Assembly (NCBI GenBank): GCA_032017425.1
Contig: DALZPW010000005.1
Source of the DNA: Faucicola tetraodonis
Lineage (GTDB): Bacteria; Pseudomonadota; Gammaproteobacteria; Pseudomonadales; Moraxellaceae
Direction: 5' to 3' (one strand)
DNA: 64,000 nt
Shown here: positions 45,242 to 52,295 of the stretch, piece after piece
Layout of the letters: the number at the start of each line of letters is the position of its first letter
How positions within the stretch are numbered: position 1 is the first letter of the stretch
The notes under the pieces: generated by a model
What the model was told of the DNA's origin: nothing
What the model saw: the letters and a program-made list of their open reading frames with translations, nothing else
Database searches by the model: none
Translations under genes and position numbers: made by a program

Positions 45242-45259
45242 ATTTTTTATGTGCAACCG

Positions 45260-46585
45260 TTATGCTTTCGCCATTATCGCAAAGACTTCTTTTGCCGCTT
45301 GCAAGGTCGCATCCAAGTCTTCTTGCGAATGCTCACTACTCATAAAGGCTGCCTCAAAGGCGGATGGCGCAAGATACACACCGCGATCGAGCATACCGTG
45401 GAAGAAGGTCGCAAATTTTTGCGCATCGCATTGGCACACCTCTTCAAAGTTTTGTGGTAGCTGGTTGTCAAAAGCGCCATCGGTAAAGAACAGCCCAAAC
45501 ATACCGCCACAGCGCGTGGTTTTAAAGCCAATACCCGCCTCCTTCGCCAACTGTTCAAGATTATCCGTCAAGTAAACGACTTTTTCGCTTAATGCGTCAT
45601 AAAAACCCTCAGCCGTGAGCAAATCAAACATGGCAATACCGGCACGCATTGCCAGTGGATTGCCCGATAAGGTGCCTGCTTGATACACGCCGCCTAACGG
45701 TGCGATACATTCCATAATCTCACGTTTACCACCAAACGCCCCGACTGGCAGACCTGCACCGATGATTTTACCAAACGTGGTCAAATCGGGGGTAATGCCA
45801 AAATGGGCTTGCGCTGATTGTAAGCCAACCCTAAACCCAGTCATCACTTCATCAAAAATTAGCACAGCGCCATGCGCGGTACACTCGGCACGCAAAGTAT
45901 CGTGAAATTGTTGCGTGGGTACAATCATGTTCATGTTGCCGGCGATAGGCTCGACAATCACACAAGCGATGTCATTGCCAAATTGCGCAAAGCAGTCCTT
46001 AATGGCTTGTGGGTCGTTGTAACGAATCGTGATAGTATGTTTGGCAAAATCGGCAGGGACGCCTTTTGAGCTGGGTTCACCGATATCTAGCATGCCCGAA
46101 CCCGCTTTGACCAGTAGACTGTCGCTATGACCATGATAACAGCCTTCAAATTTGACAATTTTGTCGCGCCCTGTATAGCCACGTGCTAGCCGAATGGCGG
46201 ACATGGTGGCTTCAGTGCCTGAGCTGGTCATACGGATTAATTCAACACTGGGAATCAATTCACAGATTTTGTCCGCCACCGTGGTCTCAAACGTGGTGGG
46301 GGCACCAAAGCTTAACCCGTCATCTGCTGCATTTTTGACCGCTTCGATAATATGGGGGTGCGCATGACCCAAAATCATCGGTCCCCATGAGCCCACATAA
46401 TCTATGTAGGGTTTGCCTTCAGTATCATACATTTTGCTGCCACGGGCGCGGCTGATAAAGACAGGCGTACCCCCCACCCCTGCAAATGCCCGCACAGGTG
46501 AATTTACACCGCCAGGGATATGGGCTTTGGCTTGTCTAAACAGTAATTGGTTGGTTGTCGAGTTGTTTGAGTTATTTGAATTCAT
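45260..46585 (-). CDS. hemL: Glutamate-1-semialdehyde 2,1-aminomutase
   Basis: PLP-dependent enzyme converting glutamate-1-semialdehyde to 5-aminolevulinate, first committed step of the C5 haem route. 441 residues: GGVNSPVRAFAGVGGTPVFI at the N-terminus, the PLP-phosphate region SSGTEATMSAIRLARG, LIFDEVMTGFRVG, and the Schiff-base lysine in TTFGKIIGAGLPVGAFGG. About 15 extra Asn/Ser/Thr residues start the chain (MNSNNSNNSTTN), another low-complexity leader. Monocistronic on the minus strand; a three-copy 15-bp repeat lies upstream. Confidence 0.96.
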   Translation of the reverse strand: MNSNNSNNSTTNQLLFRQAKAHIPGGVNSPVRAFAGVGGTPVFISRARGSKMYDTEGKPYIDYVGSWGPMILGHAHPHIIEAVKNAADDGLSFGAPTTFETTVADKICELIPSVELIRMTSSGTEATMSAIRLARGYTGRDKIVKFEGCYHGHSDSLLVKAGSGMLDIGEPSSKGVPADFAKHTITIRYNDPQAIKDCFAQFGNDIACVIVEPIAGNMNMIVPTQQFHDTLRAECTAHGAVLIFDEVMTGFRVGLQSAQAHFGITPDLTTFGKIIGAGLPVGAFGGKREIMECIAPLGGVYQAGTLSGNPLAMRAGIAMFDLLTAEGFYDALSEKVVYLTDNLEQLAKEAGIGFKTTRCGGMFGLFFTDGAFDNQLPQNFEEVCQCDAQKFATFFHGMLDRGVYLAPSAFEAAFMSSEHSQEDLDATLQAAKEVFAIMAKA

Positions 46586-46660
46586 GGGACGCTCAGCTAG
46601 ATAAATTTTTGCCTATTTTAACAAAATTCGGGGGTATTGAATACGCTTGCCGCCTATCTT

Positions 46661-46705
46661 GAATTTAGCTGGCTTGAATTTGGCTGGCTTGACTTTGGCT
46701 GACGA
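46661..46705 (+). repeat. Three imperfect 15-bp tandem repeats upstream of hemL
   Basis: GAATTTAGCTGGCTT, GAATTTGGCTGGCTT and GACTTTGGCTGACGA are consecutive with a 15-bp period; the first two differ at one base. Confidence 0.85.
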
Positions 46706-46819
46706 AAAATAGGGGCTCGTTGATAAAAAAATGTGATTTTGGCTTTTTTGATATGTCCCTATCTTTTGGCAGTAATGGTTTGGCAGCAATGGTAGCCACC
46801 TACTTGCTGCTCTCTTTAA

Positions 46820-46853
46820 AACTAAAAAACCCCAATGCCATGCACTGGGGTTA
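46820..46853 (-). terminator. Minus-strand terminator left of the tnpB element
   Basis: On the minus strand AACCCCAGTGC and GCATTGGGGTT pair around ATG, followed by a T-run. It lies downstream of the open-frame remnant at 46900-46961 and probably ended the gene that stood here. Confidence 0.8.
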
Positions 46854-46899
46854 TTGTGTTGTTGTTTTGCGGTTTTTGACCCATTATTTTGCTGGGCAA

Positions 46900-46961
46900 T
46901 TATTTGTGGGCTTTAAACGAGATATTGGGTACTGCCAATTCGTTATATTCGCCTTTTTCAT
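46900..46961 (-). other. Possible 3' remnant of a gene next to the insertion element
   Basis: Immediately after the element's right end the minus strand reads an open frame KGEYNELAVPNISFKAHK followed by TAA, then a terminator 45 bp on. It has the look of a C-terminal end whose upstream part is missing. The alternative frame starts at the ATG that abuts the element (MKKANITNWQ) and stops after 25 codons. I do not recognise the sequence. It may equally be non-coding DNA that happens to stay open for 20 codons. Confidence 0.25.
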
Positions 46962-46971
46962 TTGACTTCCT

Positions 46972-46991
46972 CCCCTTGCTAAAGCAAGGGG
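46972..46991 (-). ncRNA. Right-end hairpin, probable 3' part of an omega-RNA scaffold
   Basis: The hairpin CCCCTTGC-TTTA-GCAAGGGG, read on the minus strand, overlaps the tnpB stop codon (the TAG is in its loop). In characterised TnpB systems the guide RNA is made from this end of the element and the first bases outside the element act as guide; here these would be ATGAAAAAGGCGAATATAAC (46961 down to 46942). The extent of the RNA upstream is unknown. Confidence 0.5.
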
Positions 46992-48085
46992 ATTCCTTCT
47001 ACAAGACGGTCAAGCCCGACCGCAAGAATGTTCTTACTGGCATTGATATCTCTATCATGCCATGTGCCACACGAAGCACATATCCATTCTCTTATTCCAA
47101 GCGATTTTCTACCTTTCGGACTATTGGCGGTGATTTCACCGCAACACGAACATCGCTGGGTCGTGTATTTCTCATTCACGATTTCAAAACGGCAACCTGC
47201 GTTCTCGCATTTGTAGGTCAGTTGTCGTTTCAGTTCAAACCAGCCTGCATCGTAAACCGATTTGGCGAGTTTGCCTTTTTTACTATTAAATTGATTACTC
47301 TGAATATCACCGACCACGATTAGCGCATTATCTTTGACTAATTGGGTGGTGAATTTGTGTATCAGGTCTTGCCTTGTGTTTTTGATTTTGGCATGGATAG
47401 CCTTGATACGTTTTTTGTTGTTTGAGCGTTGGGCTATAGCTAATTGTTTTGCATATTTTAGCGTTTGCTTAATGGTTAGCTTGTCACCGTTTGAGGCGGT
47501 GGCACTGTCTTTAAGCCCTAAGTCAATACCTACACTACCTGTACCGCATGATTGTTTGGGATAGTCTTTAACTGTGATACAGGCATACCAACGGTTACGG
47601 CTGTCTTGGACGATTTCTAGTGTGTTAATTTGATATAGCGATAGGTTGTAGCTGTCCCATAGGTCGATGACCAGCTTTTGTCCTTTGGCTAGGCTTAGTT
47701 GCAAGGTGGATTTTAAGCCCTTTTTACCTGTTTGGTGTGTGGCGATGTGTTTGATGGCGGATTGTTTAAATGGTAGCCAGCCTAATGATTTACGTTTTGA
47801 ATTTGGGTTGTTGGTTCGCCATGATAATTTAGCTTTTTTGAATTGTTTTCTAGCTTTGGCGTGGGTTTCGTTGATGGCTTGAATGGTTTGCGAGTGTAAC
47901 CCCAGTAATTCACCGCTACCTTTGGTGTATTCGTTTAGGTCGTAGGCTGAAAGGAATTTGCCAGTTTTTTGTAGGTGCTTGTAACTCAAGTCATTGACGT
48001 AGTTCCATACGAAATTGACCGAACCGCTTAGGCGGTTGAGTTTATCAGTATGTTTGTCTCGTATGCGTAGCTTGAGTGTTTTCAT
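46979..48085 (-). CDS. tnpB: TnpB RNA-guided nuclease homologue with an altered RuvC-II
   Basis: TnpB-family protein of 368 residues; ATG 48085 (MKTLKLRIRDKHTDKL) is chosen over a frame reaching 48145 because the family begins here. RuvC-I has Asp188 (VGIDLGLKDSAT). RuvC-II, usually a hydrophobic stretch with E-D-L, reads VVGDIQ, so the expected Glu is Gly259. RuvC-III keeps HDRDIN with Asp346. The zinc site is complete (RCSCCG at 311-316, CASC at 336-339). Glu305 in NEKYTTQ, where the canonical protein usually has Pro, may take over the catalytic role, as in a known rearranged TnpB clade. The C-terminus EGIPLL is encoded by the right-end hairpin. Whether this TnpB cuts DNA is undetermined. 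Confidence 0.88.
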   Translation of the reverse strand: MKTLKLRIRDKHTDKLNRLSGSVNFVWNYVNDLSYKHLQKTGKFLSAYDLNEYTKGSGELLGLHSQTIQAINETHAKARKQFKKAKLSWRTNNPNSKRKSLGWLPFKQSAIKHIATHQTGKKGLKSTLQLSLAKGQKLVIDLWDSYNLSLYQINTLEIVQDSRNRWYACITVKDYPKQSCGTGSVGIDLGLKDSATASNGDKLTIKQTLKYAKQLAIAQRSNNKKRIKAIHAKIKNTRQDLIHKFTTQLVKDNALIVVGDIQSNQFNSKKGKLAKSVYDAGWFELKRQLTYKCENAGCRFEIVNEKYTTQRCSCCGEITANSPKGRKSLGIREWICASCGTWHDRDINASKNILAVGLDRLVEGIPLL

Positions 48086-48191
48086 GCAAATTATTTTAGC
48101 AAAATTTATGCAAGCGTTATAGTGTATGAGTTGCCTTATATCCACCGCCTAAAGTCGGTGGTTTTACGGCAACGGATGATAAACTGGATGA

Positions 48192-48503
48192 CTAAATATC
48201 TTCAAGCTTTAGCACATCATAAGCGGGCGTTTCATACGGGTGTGCCTGTTTTAAGGCTTGCACCACCGCTTTGATGCGCTCATCTGCAACCACCATCTCG
48301 ACTCGCCATTCTTCGATTGTTTGTAATTGATTGGTGGTACCAATAAAGGCTTGATTGCCTGCCAATGGCATAAACTGTCCTGTACCCAACACCTGCCAAC
48401 AGCAATACTGATAATTGCCAATCTGCCCTGCCCCTGCATCAAACAAGGCTTGCTTTACAGCCTCTAGGTAATCGGTCGGTATGTAGGTGGTGAGTTTATA
48501 CAT
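48192..48503 (-). CDS. Short NIF3-like (YqfO-type) protein
   Basis: A complete 103-residue protein of the small NIF3/YqfO-like family. The N-terminus YKLTTYIPTDYLEAVKQALF, the core GAGQIGNYQYCCWQVLGTG and the end KQAHPYETPAYDVLKLED match stand-alone members of this domain, which in larger proteins is inserted between the halves of the NIF3 fold. A dimetal-binding or nucleotide-binding role is only suggested. It is full length, so the tnpB element 26 bp beyond its 3' end inserted after it rather than within it. Confidence 0.82.
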   Translation of the reverse strand: MYKLTTYIPTDYLEAVKQALFDAGAGQIGNYQYCCWQVLGTGQFMPLAGNQAFIGTTNQLQTIEEWRVEMVVADERIKAVVQALKQAHPYETPAYDVLKLEDI

Positions 48504-48673
48504 GGGTTGCCTTATTAATTAAGCCGTTAAGCCCTATCATCATGGTTTTGTATTTGTTTTAATCTAGCTTTAATCTAACATAGTTTTTTTGCAAAAAGCG
48601 CGTTGGCCGTCGGTTTTTCGTTGATTATTCTCCCGTTTTAAAAAAATTTACCCTTAAACGCGCTATATATTAT

Positions 48674-48700
48674 ACAATATTATATAATATATATTATTGT
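48674..48700. promoter_or_regulatory. AT-only dyad before the YeeE/YedE genes
   Basis: ACAATA at 48674 and TATTGT at 48700 border a stretch of pure A/T that is near-palindromic; a TATAAT lies inside (48683-48688). The layout resembles a promoter covered by a repressor site. Sulfur-transport genes of this type are often controlled by ArsR/BigR-type repressors that bind AT-rich dyads, but no such regulator gene is visible. Confidence 0.4.
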
Positions 48701-48718
48701 GAAATGCTTAGGTGGCGT

Positions 48719-49153
48719 ATGGTGTTATTTTCTATTGCAGATTATAGTCATCCATTGGTGGGTGGTATGTTGATTGGGCTTTCTGCGGTTATGCTGTGGT
48801 GGAGTATTGCCAAGATTGCTGGCATCAGTGGCATTGTCGCCAGTCTCTGGCAGCCAAACTCACCTGATTTTGCTTGGCAATTGGCGTTTTTTGTGGGCTT
48901 GCTGGTATCGCCTTGGCTGGTTGGTCGGTTGTTTGGTTTACCAACCATCGAGGTAACCCCATCGCCTTGGCTGTATGTCATCGCAGGGTTATTGGTCGGT
49001 GTGGGTACGCGGATGGGCTCAGGGTGTACCAGTGGTCATGGTATCTGTGGCAATGCACGTTTTTCACCGCGCTCACTGCTGGCCACCATTACCTTTATGT
49101 CCGCAGGGTTTGTGACGGTGTTTATCGGTCGTCATTTGTTGTCATTGATTTAA
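48719..49153 (+). CDS. YeeE/YedE-family sulfur transport protein, first half-size subunit
   Basis: A 144-residue membrane protein of the DUF395/YeeE family. ATG 48719 follows TAGGTGG by five bases; the ATG at 48704 is upstream of this ribosome site. Four or five hydrophobic segments are present and the conserved GVGTRMGSGCTSGHGICG with two cysteines, which in full-length YeeE guides thiosulfate. Half-size YeeE proteins occur in pairs (PmpA/PmpB) and act in sulfide or thiosulfate uptake or export. The second subunit starts 23 bp downstream. Confidence 0.87.
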   Translation: MVLFSIADYSHPLVGGMLIGLSAVMLWWSIAKIAGISGIVASLWQPNSPDFAWQLAFFVGLLVSPWLVGRLFGLPTIEVTPSPWLYVIAGLLVGVGTRMGSGCTSGHGICGNARFSPRSLLATITFMSAGFVTVFIGRHLLSLI

Positions 49154-49176
49154 TTGAGACGTTAGGGGCATATATC

Positions 49177-49605
49177 ATGCGAAAAGAAATTGTGTTATTG
49201 ATTAGTGGTATCTGTGGGTTGGTTTTTGGTACGGGGTTGATTGTCAGTGATATGGCCAACCCAAAAACCGTGCAAAGCTTTCTTGACCTAGCAGGCGATT
49301 GGAATCCTGCGTTGCTGTTTGTGATGGTTGGCGCGCTCATTGTCGCGACCATCGGTTTTAACTTAAGTCGCTTAAAAAAGACCAGTCTATCGGGTGCGCC
49401 GTTTCCACCGATTCGCCGCGGTATTGACAAGCGCTTGGCGATTGGGTCGATGATATTTGGTATCGGTTGGGGCATCGCTGGTATCTGCCCTGCCCCTGTG
49501 GTGGTTCTCATGGGCATGGGCATCTGGCAGGGGATGGTGTTTTTTGTCGCCATGCTGGTGGGTATGGGAATGGTGATAGCGTTTGATAAAACCCAATCAG
49601 CTTAG
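49177..49605 (+). CDS. YeeE/YedE-family sulfur transport protein, second half-size subunit
   Basis: A 142-residue membrane protein (DUF6691 type) that pairs with the preceding gene. ATG 49177 begins MRKEIVLLISGICGLVFG; the much longer frame upstream is not coding. The helices carry LIVSDMANPKTVQSFLDLAG and the cysteine-containing GWGIAGICPAPVVVLMG, the counterpart of the first subunit's cysteine motif. Together the two form a YeeE-like pore for reduced sulfur species. It overlaps the convergent tetR-type gene by four bases. Confidence 0.87.
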   Translation: MRKEIVLLISGICGLVFGTGLIVSDMANPKTVQSFLDLAGDWNPALLFVMVGALIVATIGFNLSRLKKTSLSGAPFPPIRRGIDKRLAIGSMIFGIGWGIAGICPAPVVVLMGMGIWQGMVFFVAMLVGMGMVIAFDKTQSA

Positions 49606-50264
49606 TCATCAGTAGGGTGAAATAACCGATAAAACCCACCCGCCATGAGCCAGCTTGCTAGTTGCTGTGGCGTTTCTGTTTGCCCTTGCCGCACCCAATG
49701 AATATAGGTGTGATACAGCATCCCTGAGGCAAATACCAGATTGTACTCCCCGCTTTTATCCTGATGTGGCGCTGTCGTAGCTTGGCAAGTCAATGCCTGC
49801 TTTTTGCGGTATTCAACAAAAATTTTGCTATTAAGGAGGGTGTCTAAAATCAGCCCTTCAAAGCCTTGATTGAGCAAAATCTTGGTCGATAATTCAAACT
49901 TGCTCAGATAGTCAAACACTTGTCGCAAAAACGCATAAAACTCGCCCTCGCTTGCCGCCGTCAAATCGATAAAAGGAAAATCATCTTCAATCTGCGCCAA
50001 ATAGTCTTTGAGTAACGCAAGTTTGCTATCGTAATTGCGATAATACCCCATGCGACTCACGCCCGCCTTTTGGGTCAGCTCGGTGACGCTGATATCAGCA
50101 AATGGCGTGGATTCCATGAATTTGAGCAGCGCTATGGCGAGCGAACGTCTGACCACGGTATTGGCATTGCCCATGATATGCGCCTGCTGTCCAAAATCAC
50201 TCAAGCTCGACTCAATACTCGTACCCGTGGGCGATGGAAGCGGTGTGAAGGTTGGCTTTGGCAC
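49602..50264 (-). CDS. TetR-family transcription regulator
   Basis: A 220-residue regulator. The helix-turn-helix lies at about 45-90 (FADISVTELTQKAGVSRMGYYRNYDSK); the rest is a helical ligand-binding domain with no identified ligand. The 20-residue N-terminal extension is Ser/Pro-rich. It is divergent from the GMC oxidoreductase gene; near-palindromes at 50361-50402 in the gap are candidate operators. By position it most probably controls the GMC/ALDH pair and itself, and the YeeE pair less likely. It shares four bases with the second YeeE gene. Confidence 0.87.
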   Translation of the reverse strand: MPKPTFTPLPSPTGTSIESSLSDFGQQAHIMGNANTVVRRSLAIALLKFMESTPFADISVTELTQKAGVSRMGYYRNYDSKLALLKDYLAQIEDDFPFIDLTAASEGEFYAFLRQVFDYLSKFELSTKILLNQGFEGLILDTLLNSKIFVEYRKKQALTCQATTAPHQDKSGEYNLVFASGMLYHTYIHWVRQGQTETPQQLASWLMAGGFYRLFHPTDD

Positions 50265-50360
50265 GCGTTAATCCTTTTAACTCAATCCTTTATTTACTGT
50301 ATCAAAACAAAACGAACCCAAATGTCACAGTTGCAGCAGCCTGCTGAAAAATTAGTATAC

Positions 50361-50402
50361 CCTAATTAGGTAGCAGGTTGAACTGTTTAGCGGTAAACCG
50401 CT
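50361..50402. promoter_or_regulatory. Two palindromes between tetR and the GMC gene
   Basis: CCTAATTAGG at 50361-50370 is a perfect 10-bp palindrome inside a larger imperfect one; AGCGGT and ACCGCT at 50389-50402 form a second 6-bp dyad with a two-base centre. Both lie in the divergent promoter region, which is where a TetR-type repressor would bind. Confidence 0.5.
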
Positions 50403-50523
50403 GTTATACAAAGACAGATGCAGCCAAAAAGCCACTGCAAAGTAGCCTGCGGCAGGTCAGCTATAAGGACAACTATTAAAGATAACTATTTAATTAAGTT
50501 AAGGACGATAAGGAAAGCGATAT

Positions 50524-52251
50524 ATGGAAGGTCAATCATTTGATACGGATTTTTTGGTTATAGGCTCAGGCTTTGGCGGTAGCGTCTCGGCGATGCGACT
50601 GACCGAAAAAGGCTATCGCGTGATTATCGCGGAGCAAGGCAAGCATATATCGCCCGAGACCATGCCCAAAACCGTGCGCGATATCAAGCAGTTTTTGTGG
50701 TTGCCTGCGCTCAAGTACAAAGGTTTTTTTTCGCTTCAGCTATTTAAGCATGTCATGGTGCTGCATGGTAACGCGGTGGGCGGTGGCTCAATCACTTATG
50801 CCAACACCTTATTACAGCCAGAAGACAAAATTTGGCAACAAGGTAGCTGGGCAGGGCTTCACGACTGGGAAGCGGTGATGCCACAGCATTATGAGACCGC
50901 CAAACGCATGCTAGGCGTGAGCCAAAACAAAAAAGTCGGCAACGCAGATTTGATGCTACAAAAAATGGCAAACCTGAGTGGCGTGGGTGATAGTTTTTAT
51001 CTCACCGATGTGGGCGCCTACTTTAGTGACCATGACAAGTATGCTCATCCCCCTGTCAATGGTGACCCGTATTTTGGCGGCGCAGGTCCTAAGCGCAGTC
51101 CTTGTATAGGCTGTGGTGGCTGTATGGTGGGCTGCCGTTATGGCGCCAAAAATACCCTAGATAAAAACTACCTGTATTTTGCCCAAAAAAATGGCGCTAC
51201 CCTGCTCGCTGAAACCAAAGTCACGGATATAGTACCGATAGCTGATGCTAGCAAATCGCCAAGCGACCCTGCCTATCAAAACGGTTCGCAAGGCTATCGG
51301 GTGACGCTGCAATCGGCGGATAAAGGGGAGTATCAAATCACCACCCAACAAATTGTACTGTCAGCCTCCAGCCTTGGTAGCCAAAAACTGCTGTTTGAGC
51401 AGCGCCATAAAGGCAATATGCCCCATATTTCCCCTTATCTGGGCAAGCGTATCTATACCAATGCTGAGTCCTTGCTAGGCGTACGATTTTTGGATGAGCA
51501 ACATGGCGCCATGAGCGATGGCGTGGCTATCGGCTCTGGGGTTTATTTGGGCGATGGCACACACATTGAGGCGACGCGTTATCCTGAAGGTTTTAATATT
51601 GCCTCCTTTTTGGCGACGTTAAGCAATTATAAAAACGGCAAAAAAATGTCGCTACTGGCTTGGTTATGGTGTCTTATAGCGCAGTTTATTGTCAAGCCCC
51701 GTCAAGCGTGGCGTGCATTTCGACCGCATAATATGGCAAAACAAAGCCTTATCTTGCTATGTATGCAAAGCACGCCCTATGAGCTTGAAATGCGCTATCA
51801 AAAAAGCCCGTGGTGGCGGGCTTGGTTGGGTAGTCGCTACCAGATGCAAACCTATGGGCCTGCCATCCCCACCTTTATCCCCGAAGCAAGCGCGTTTGCC
51901 GAGCAGATGGCAACCCAAATGGGGGGAGTCGGTTATGGCGTGTTGTCGGAAGTATTTTTGAACATCCCAACCACCGCGCATTGTATGGGCGGGATTTCGC
52001 TGGGTAATTCTGCAGCAGATGGCGTGGTCGATAAGTACCACCGATTGTTTAATTATCAAGGGTTTTATGTCTGCGATGGCAGCAATATCTCGACCAACTT
52101 GGGCGTCAACCCAAGTCTCACCATAACGGCGTTGACAGAGCATGCCATGAGCCATATTCCGCACAAATCAACTCAGTCACCGTACCCTGCTGATACCACC
52201 AGGCAAAACGTGACGCTCGTTCAAAAAGATGCTAGCAAGATACCGGCTTAA
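50524..52251 (+). CDS. GMC-family FAD-dependent oxidoreductase (cholesterol-oxidase-like)
   Basis: A 575-residue flavoprotein of the GMC superfamily. The dinucleotide fold is VIGSGFGGSVSAMRL at 11-25; the GNAVGGGSITYANTLLQ segment is the FAD-binding loop typical of this group; CIGCGGCMVGCRYGAKNTL is cysteine-rich and occurs in the cholesterol-oxidase/alcohol-dehydrogenase-like branch. The C-terminal part has HCMGGISLG and DGSNISTNLGVNPSLTITAL, the catalytic and FAD-closing motifs. It probably oxidises a long-chain or sterol-type alcohol to the aldehyde that the next gene handles. The ALDH gene starts 44 bp downstream. Confidence 0.85.
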   Translation: MEGQSFDTDFLVIGSGFGGSVSAMRLTEKGYRVIIAEQGKHISPETMPKTVRDIKQFLWLPALKYKGFFSLQLFKHVMVLHGNAVGGGSITYANTLLQPEDKIWQQGSWAGLHDWEAVMPQHYETAKRMLGVSQNKKVGNADLMLQKMANLSGVGDSFYLTDVGAYFSDHDKYAHPPVNGDPYFGGAGPKRSPCIGCGGCMVGCRYGAKNTLDKNYLYFAQKNGATLLAETKVTDIVPIADASKSPSDPAYQNGSQGYRVTLQSADKGEYQITTQQIVLSASSLGSQKLLFEQRHKGNMPHISPYLGKRIYTNAESLLGVRFLDEQHGAMSDGVAIGSGVYLGDGTHIEATRYPEGFNIASFLATLSNYKNGKKMSLLAWLWCLIAQFIVKPRQAWRAFRPHNMAKQSLILLCMQSTPYELEMRYQKSPWWRAWLGSRYQMQTYGPAIPTFIPEASAFAEQMATQMGGVGYGVLSEVFLNIPTTAHCMGGISLGNSAADGVVDKYHRLFNYQGFYVCDGSNISTNLGVNPSLTITALTEHAMSHIPHKSTQSPYPADTTRQNVTLVQKDASKIPA

Positions 52252-52295
52252 CTGCTATGTTGAGTTAAAATTTAACTAAATGATTGGGATAATAC

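Larger units (their letters stand above)
46586..46961. other. Region between hemL and the tnpB element
   Basis: About 375 bp. It holds the 15-bp repeat array (46661-46705), a minus-strand terminator (46820-46853) and a short open frame remnant next to the element. An 81-codon plus-strand frame (46720-46965) crosses all of this and is not credible. Confidence 0.5.
46962..48166 (-). mobile_element. Solo-tnpB IS200/IS605-family element
   Basis: Limits are set by the two subterminal hairpins. Left end (relative to tnpB): CCACCGCCTAAAGTCGGTGG on the plus strand at 48142-48161. Right end: CCCCTTGCTAAAGCAAGGGG at 46972-46991, and the element ends with GTCAA read on the minus strand; TCAA is a known right-cleavage tetranucleotide in this superfamily. 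No terminal inverted repeats and no target duplication are seen, as expected. No tnpA is present, so it is of the IS1341 type and needs a TnpA in trans to move. The exact left boundary is approximate. Confidence 0.83.

Noticed and set aside
46720..46965. 81-codon plus-strand frame upstream of tnpB
   Set aside because: It crosses a strong minus-strand terminator hairpin and the element boundary, and resembles no family.
46979..48085. TnpB as a Cas12-type CRISPR effector
   Set aside because: No CRISPR array or Cas1/Cas2 is present, the protein is only 368 residues and IS200/IS605-type hairpins flank it.
48874..49176. N-terminal extension of the second YeeE subunit
   Set aside because: The extension is read out of frame over the first YeeE gene; ATG 49177 starts a family-typical hydrophobic segment.
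48719..49605. YeeE pair as one frameshifted full-length YeeE/YedE gene
   Set aside because: Each half has its own start codon, the lengths (144 and 142 residues) are those of known half-size pairs, and a 23-bp gap separates them. A frameshift is not needed.
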